Positions 14,673-17,036 of a stretch of DNA of 17,036 bases are shown here, in pieces. The first letter of the stretch is position 1; every line of letters begins with the position of its first letter. The notes beneath the pieces are model-generated. The model was not told where the DNA came from, searched no databases, and was given only the letters and a program-made list of their open reading frames with translations. Source of the stretch: DASZXJ01 sp035545895 (GTDB lineage: Bacteria; Planctomycetota; Phycisphaerae; Tepidisphaerales; Tepidisphaeraceae); the NCBI GenBank assembly GCA_035545895.1, contig DASZXJ010000065.1, positions 1-17,036 of the forward strand, written 5' to 3'. Position numbers and translations under genes: made by a program.

Positions 14673-15071
14673 TCAGGCGCGGACGCGGGCAAGCTCGACC
14701 TCCAAATCCACACCAGCAACGGTCGATTGAATGATGTTGGTCCCCATCGTATTCAACTTGCGAACCAGTTCGTTGATCTGCCCCACCAAAGTTTTGACCT
14801 GCTCCTCATCGCGAGACAGGGACATCCGCTTTTTCAGCAATTCAATCGACTTTCGATAACGAATCTCATCGAGAACAACATCGTTCTGCCGCATGATCTT
14901 CAGCGCCCACCAGAGCATGCGAGCGTTTTCTTCAGCGGGCATCGGCTCGAGTTCAAGTGGCTGGCCGGCGCCGGCCAGGTTATCGAATTTGCCCTCTTTC
15001 ATGGCATCTTCGATGCGGCGGTCGGCCAGACGTCGCAAGCCCGCTTCAATGTCAACATTTTTCAACGACAT
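14673..15071 (-). CDS. DUF1992 family protein (DnaJ-homologue C28-like conserved domain)
   Basis: A 132-residue cytosolic protein with the DUF1992 signature: ADRRIEDAMKEGKFDNLAGAGQPLEL (about 16-41), then ENARMLWWALKIMRQNDVVLDEI and a long helical, probably coiled-coil, stretch rich in Lys, Arg and Glu. The same domain occurs in DNAJC28 and in E. coli YhdN; its biochemical role is not established. The ATG at 15071 gives the family N-terminus MSLKNVDIEAGLRRL; a longer frame would overlap the MATE gene. It lies 25 nt after the MATE stop and 10 nt before queG, so it probably shares their mRNA. Confidence 0.88.
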   Translation of the reverse strand: MSLKNVDIEAGLRRLADRRIEDAMKEGKFDNLAGAGQPLELEPMPAEENARMLWWALKIMRQNDVVLDEIRYRKSIELLKKRMSLSRDEEQVKTLVGQINELVRKLNTMGTNIIQSTVAGVDLEVELARVRA

Positions 15072-15077
15072 GCCCGG

Positions 15078-15083
15078 ATTATA
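15078..15083 (-). promoter_or_regulatory. possible -10 element placed for a leaderless DUF1992 transcript
   Basis: A perfect TATAAT on the minus strand ends 6 nt before the DUF1992 ATG, which would put the transcription start on or beside the start codon. I see no -35 hexamer at 16-18 bp and no extended -10 TG, and there is no ribosome site before the ATG. It is suggestive but may be chance in a short AT-rich gap. Confidence 0.2.
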
Positions 15084-15096
15084 GACAATTCCACAA

Positions 15097-16521
15097 TCAA
15101 ACGGCGACCTGTTTCCATCCGCCATGACGGAAACGCGTAAACATCAGGCCGCCTCGAATCGCGAGTTCACCGGCAAGTACGATCCACACCGCGGCCAGTC
15201 CCAATTTCATCACGTGGCCCACAAGATACACACCCAGAAGCCGCACGAAAAACATGTTGAACAAAAGCAGCAGCATGACCGCAAAAGTATCGCCCGCGCC
15301 GCGAAGCGCTCCGCCGAAAATCAGCGCGCCGGCAAAACCACTTTGAATGAAACCCGTAATCAATAGACACTGGACAACCAGCCACTGCACCTCTGGATCA
15401 GCGGAAAACATCCGGGCGGGGTATTTTCCGAGACAAATAAACCCGATTCCCATCAAAGTCATAAACGCCCCGCCCATGCCATATCCCAGATAAGTCATGC
15501 GCGTAGCGCGCTCAGGCCTTTTCATCCCAAGGCTCTGGCCAACCGCGGTGGTGACAGCCGTTGCGACAGCGTACCCCATCATGTAGCTCATGCTTTCGAT
15601 TCGGATGGCGATGTTATGCGCGTTGCCGGCAACGGCGCCCATTTCGTTGACGAATTTCAAAACGCCAAAGTTGGCAATCCAGTGCAGTAAATCCGCCATG
15701 CCTCCGGGCAACCCGATTCGGAGCAATCGCTTGAGGTTATGCCAATGCGGCTGCATCCGATGCAGAAATAACCTGATTCCACCTCGCCCGATGATCAGCA
15801 CGACAAACTGAATCACTCCGCCGGCGACGTAGGCAATGCTCGTGCCCCAGGCGATTCCATCAAACCCAAGATTGGGCAATCCAAACCATCCGTACGTGAG
15901 CGCGAAGCTGAACGCCATGTTGATGACGTCAACGACAATCATCGTGATCGCCGGGGTAAACGTATCGCCGGCGCCACGCAGGCATGAATTGGCGATAAAC
16001 ATCACCATGCTGAACGGCAAAGTGAAAGACAGGATATGCAAGTATTCGAAGGCATATCGATGGGCGTCGCCATCCAATCCACTGAATGTCGCGATCGGTG
16101 CGGCAAACACGTACATCACCACGCAACTGGCCGAACCGATCAATAGCCCCAGGCTGATCGACTGACCGCAGATGCTATTGGCCAGCGAACGGTGTTTCGC
16201 GCCGACTGCCCGGGCGATGATGGCTGTACTGCCGCTGCCCACGGAACTGACCATCAAACCGATAAACCACAAAACATAGCTCATGGTGCCCACCGCCGCC
16301 CCGGCCGCCACTTCCTGGGCTTGCACAGCGGTCGATACGGCGTCATATCGATGGATATGGTTCGCCAGATACGTGTCATTCCAGCCGACCAGGATATGCA
16401 GCGCATGTTCGGCAAATACCGGCAGCGAGAGCATGAACACCTGGCGCAGCAACTGCCCATTGGTTTCGTGCAACGGCAGCGGCTCAGGTTTGAGCGGGAT
16501 GATCGGTGCAGTCTGACTCAT
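15097..16521 (-). CDS. MATE-family multidrug/toxin efflux transporter
   Basis: A 474-residue polytopic protein with about twelve hydrophobic segments arranged as two homologous halves. Each half carries the MATE hallmark LRGAGDTF (181-188 and 406-413). Other family features are the opening LSLPVFAEHALHILVGWNDTYLANHI, GSGSTAIIARAVGAKH (96-110) and its second-half counterpart TTAVGQSLGMKRPERATRM (324-342). MATE proteins export cationic drugs or metabolites in exchange for Na+ or H+; the substrate here is unknown. A 25-residue hydrophilic, Pro-rich N-terminus precedes the first span. The ATG at 16521 lacks a clear ribosome site. It is the first gene of the minus-strand MATE-DUF1992-queG-Dabb run and follows a strong terminator, so it must have its own promoter, which I cannot identify confidently. 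Confidence 0.93.
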   Translation of the reverse strand: MSQTAPIIPLKPEPLPLHETNGQLLRQVFMLSLPVFAEHALHILVGWNDTYLANHIHRYDAVSTAVQAQEVAAGAAVGTMSYVLWFIGLMVSSVGSGSTAIIARAVGAKHRSLANSICGQSISLGLLIGSASCVVMYVFAAPIATFSGLDGDAHRYAFEYLHILSFTLPFSMVMFIANSCLRGAGDTFTPAITMIVVDVINMAFSFALTYGWFGLPNLGFDGIAWGTSIAYVAGGVIQFVVLIIGRGGIRLFLHRMQPHWHNLKRLLRIGLPGGMADLLHWIANFGVLKFVNEMGAVAGNAHNIAIRIESMSYMMGYAVATAVTTAVGQSLGMKRPERATRMTYLGYGMGGAFMTLMGIGFICLGKYPARMFSADPEVQWLVVQCLLITGFIQSGFAGALIFGGALRGAGDTFAVMLLLLFNMFFVRLLGVYLVGHVMKLGLAAVWIVLAGELAIRGGLMFTRFRHGGWKQVAV

Positions 16522-16550
16522 GGAATATGCGAGATGATAATCACACCAAC

Positions 16551-16582
16551 AAAAAAGCCCACGGATGGTTGTCCGTGGGCTT
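16551..16582 (-). terminator. Rho-independent terminator after the helical-repeat gene
   Basis: An 11-bp stem (16555-16565 with 16572-16582, AAGCCCACGGA paired to its complement) with a 6-nt loop is followed, in the minus direction, by an uninterrupted run of U from 16556 to 16551. It lies about 20 nt after the stop of the edge gene and about 30 nt before the MATE start, so it separates the two transcription units. Confidence 0.9.
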
Positions 16583-16602
16583 GAGTGGTTAAGAAATTTG
16601 CC

Positions 16603-17036
16603 TCACGGTTTGGCCTGTTTGACGATCAGGTTCTTGGCCTGGTCAGCGGGCAGATTCAGCGCACCGCGCGCTTCAGCCGCTGCCGAGCGAATGTCCAGGC
16701 TCGTGCCTTCAGCCACCGTCTTTTCCAGATCGGAAAGCTGCGGGCCTTCAAGATGGTTGCCGAAGAACTTGGCATTGGTCGCCAGCGAACGATACAGACT
16801 GATTCGCACTTCCTCGGCGGTCTTGTCTTCCTGTGCGGCAACCAACAATCCCGCTTGAGCATCCTTGTCGTTGAGCAGTCCAAGCACCTGCCCGGAAAGC
16901 TTGACGATTTCCGGTCGGGTATCGCTGAGCGCGCCAAGCAAAGCAGCCTTGGCGGGGGCCAGATCGTAAATTTGTCCGCGACTGATGCCGACTTTCAGAA
17001 GCAACTCACCCGCGCGGGTTGCGTATTGGGTGGCGA
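16603..17036 (-). CDS. C-terminal part of a helical-repeat (HEAT-like) protein, cut by the window edge
   Basis: The frame is open to the right edge, so only about the last 144 residues are seen; TTG at 17004 is unlikely to be the true start. The sequence is a chain of amphipathic helix pairs (KAALLGALSDTRPEIVKLSGQVLGLLNDKDAQAGLLVAAQ, EEVRISLYRSLATNAKFFGNHL, SLDIRSAAAEARGALNLPADQAKNLIV) typical of HEAT/ARM-like repeats in large planctomycete proteins. Such repeats scaffold protein contacts; no enzyme motif is present in this part. No membrane segment is visible in the fragment, and whether the full protein is exported depends on the missing N-terminus. It is followed by a strong terminator, so it ends its transcript. 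Confidence 0.75.
   Translation of the reverse strand, partial: ATQYATRAGELLLKVGISRGQIYDLAPAKAALLGALSDTRPEIVKLSGQVLGLLNDKDAQAGLLVAAQEDKTAEEVRISLYRSLATNAKFFGNHLEGPQLSDLEKTVAEGTSLDIRSAAAEARGALNLPADQAKNLIVKQAKP

Overview
The window reads as a moderately GC-rich bacterial chromosome, most likely from a planctomycete, perhaps Phycisphaerae-like. That placement is an inference from protein flavour, sparse Shine-Dalgarno sequences, frequent GTG/TTG starts, and a GCCCCGCCGC-TT-GCGGCGGGGC-type palindrome that I associate from memory with planctomycete and verrucomicrobial genomes. I see no phage, transposase, CRISPR array, tRNA or rRNA. The window is dense, ordinary gene space with a few unusual details.

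Left block, plus strand (1-5505). A possible fragment of an unrecognised gene ends near 223. A good sigma70-like promoter (257-286) precedes sucA (2-oxoglutarate dehydrogenase E1). A perfect 26-bp inverted repeat separates sucA from sucB (the E2 succinyltransferase). ltaE, a low-specificity threonine aldolase, starts 5 nt after sucB. The E1 carries HGEAAF where the family normally has HGDAAF at the thiamine-diphosphate/Mg site. The E2 has no visible peripheral subunit-binding domain, so its layout resembles mitochondrial E2o. No E3 (lpd) gene is in the window.

Middle block, minus strand (12177 down to 5502). Two adjacent multi-span membrane proteins with lysine-rich tails come first, then an exported GH88/GH105-type unsaturated-uronyl hydrolase. 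A tight pair follows: a cytosolic GT4 glycosyltransferase fused to a large helical glycosidase-like domain, and a long GH130-family protein 25 nt downstream. The GT4/GH130 pair looks like a glycan synthesis and phosphorolysis module, probably involving mannose, with its own candidate promoter at 9355-9383. It converges on ltaE with overlapping stop codons.

Right block. pheA (chorismate mutase/prephenate dehydratase) stands alone on the plus strand (12276-13370). It converges, with abutting stops, on a minus-strand cluster read from 16521 to 13371: a MATE transporter, a DUF1992 protein, queG (epoxyqueuosine reductase) and a small exported Dabb-domain protein whose start overlaps the queG stop. 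At the right edge is the C-terminus of a helical-repeat (HEAT-like) protein, closed by a strong intrinsic terminator (16551-16582).

The items most worth a second look are the altered E1 cofactor motif with the PSBD-less E2, the palindrome between sucA and sucB, and the GT4-helical/GH130 pair. I do not see convincing evidence of a wholly new multi-gene system.
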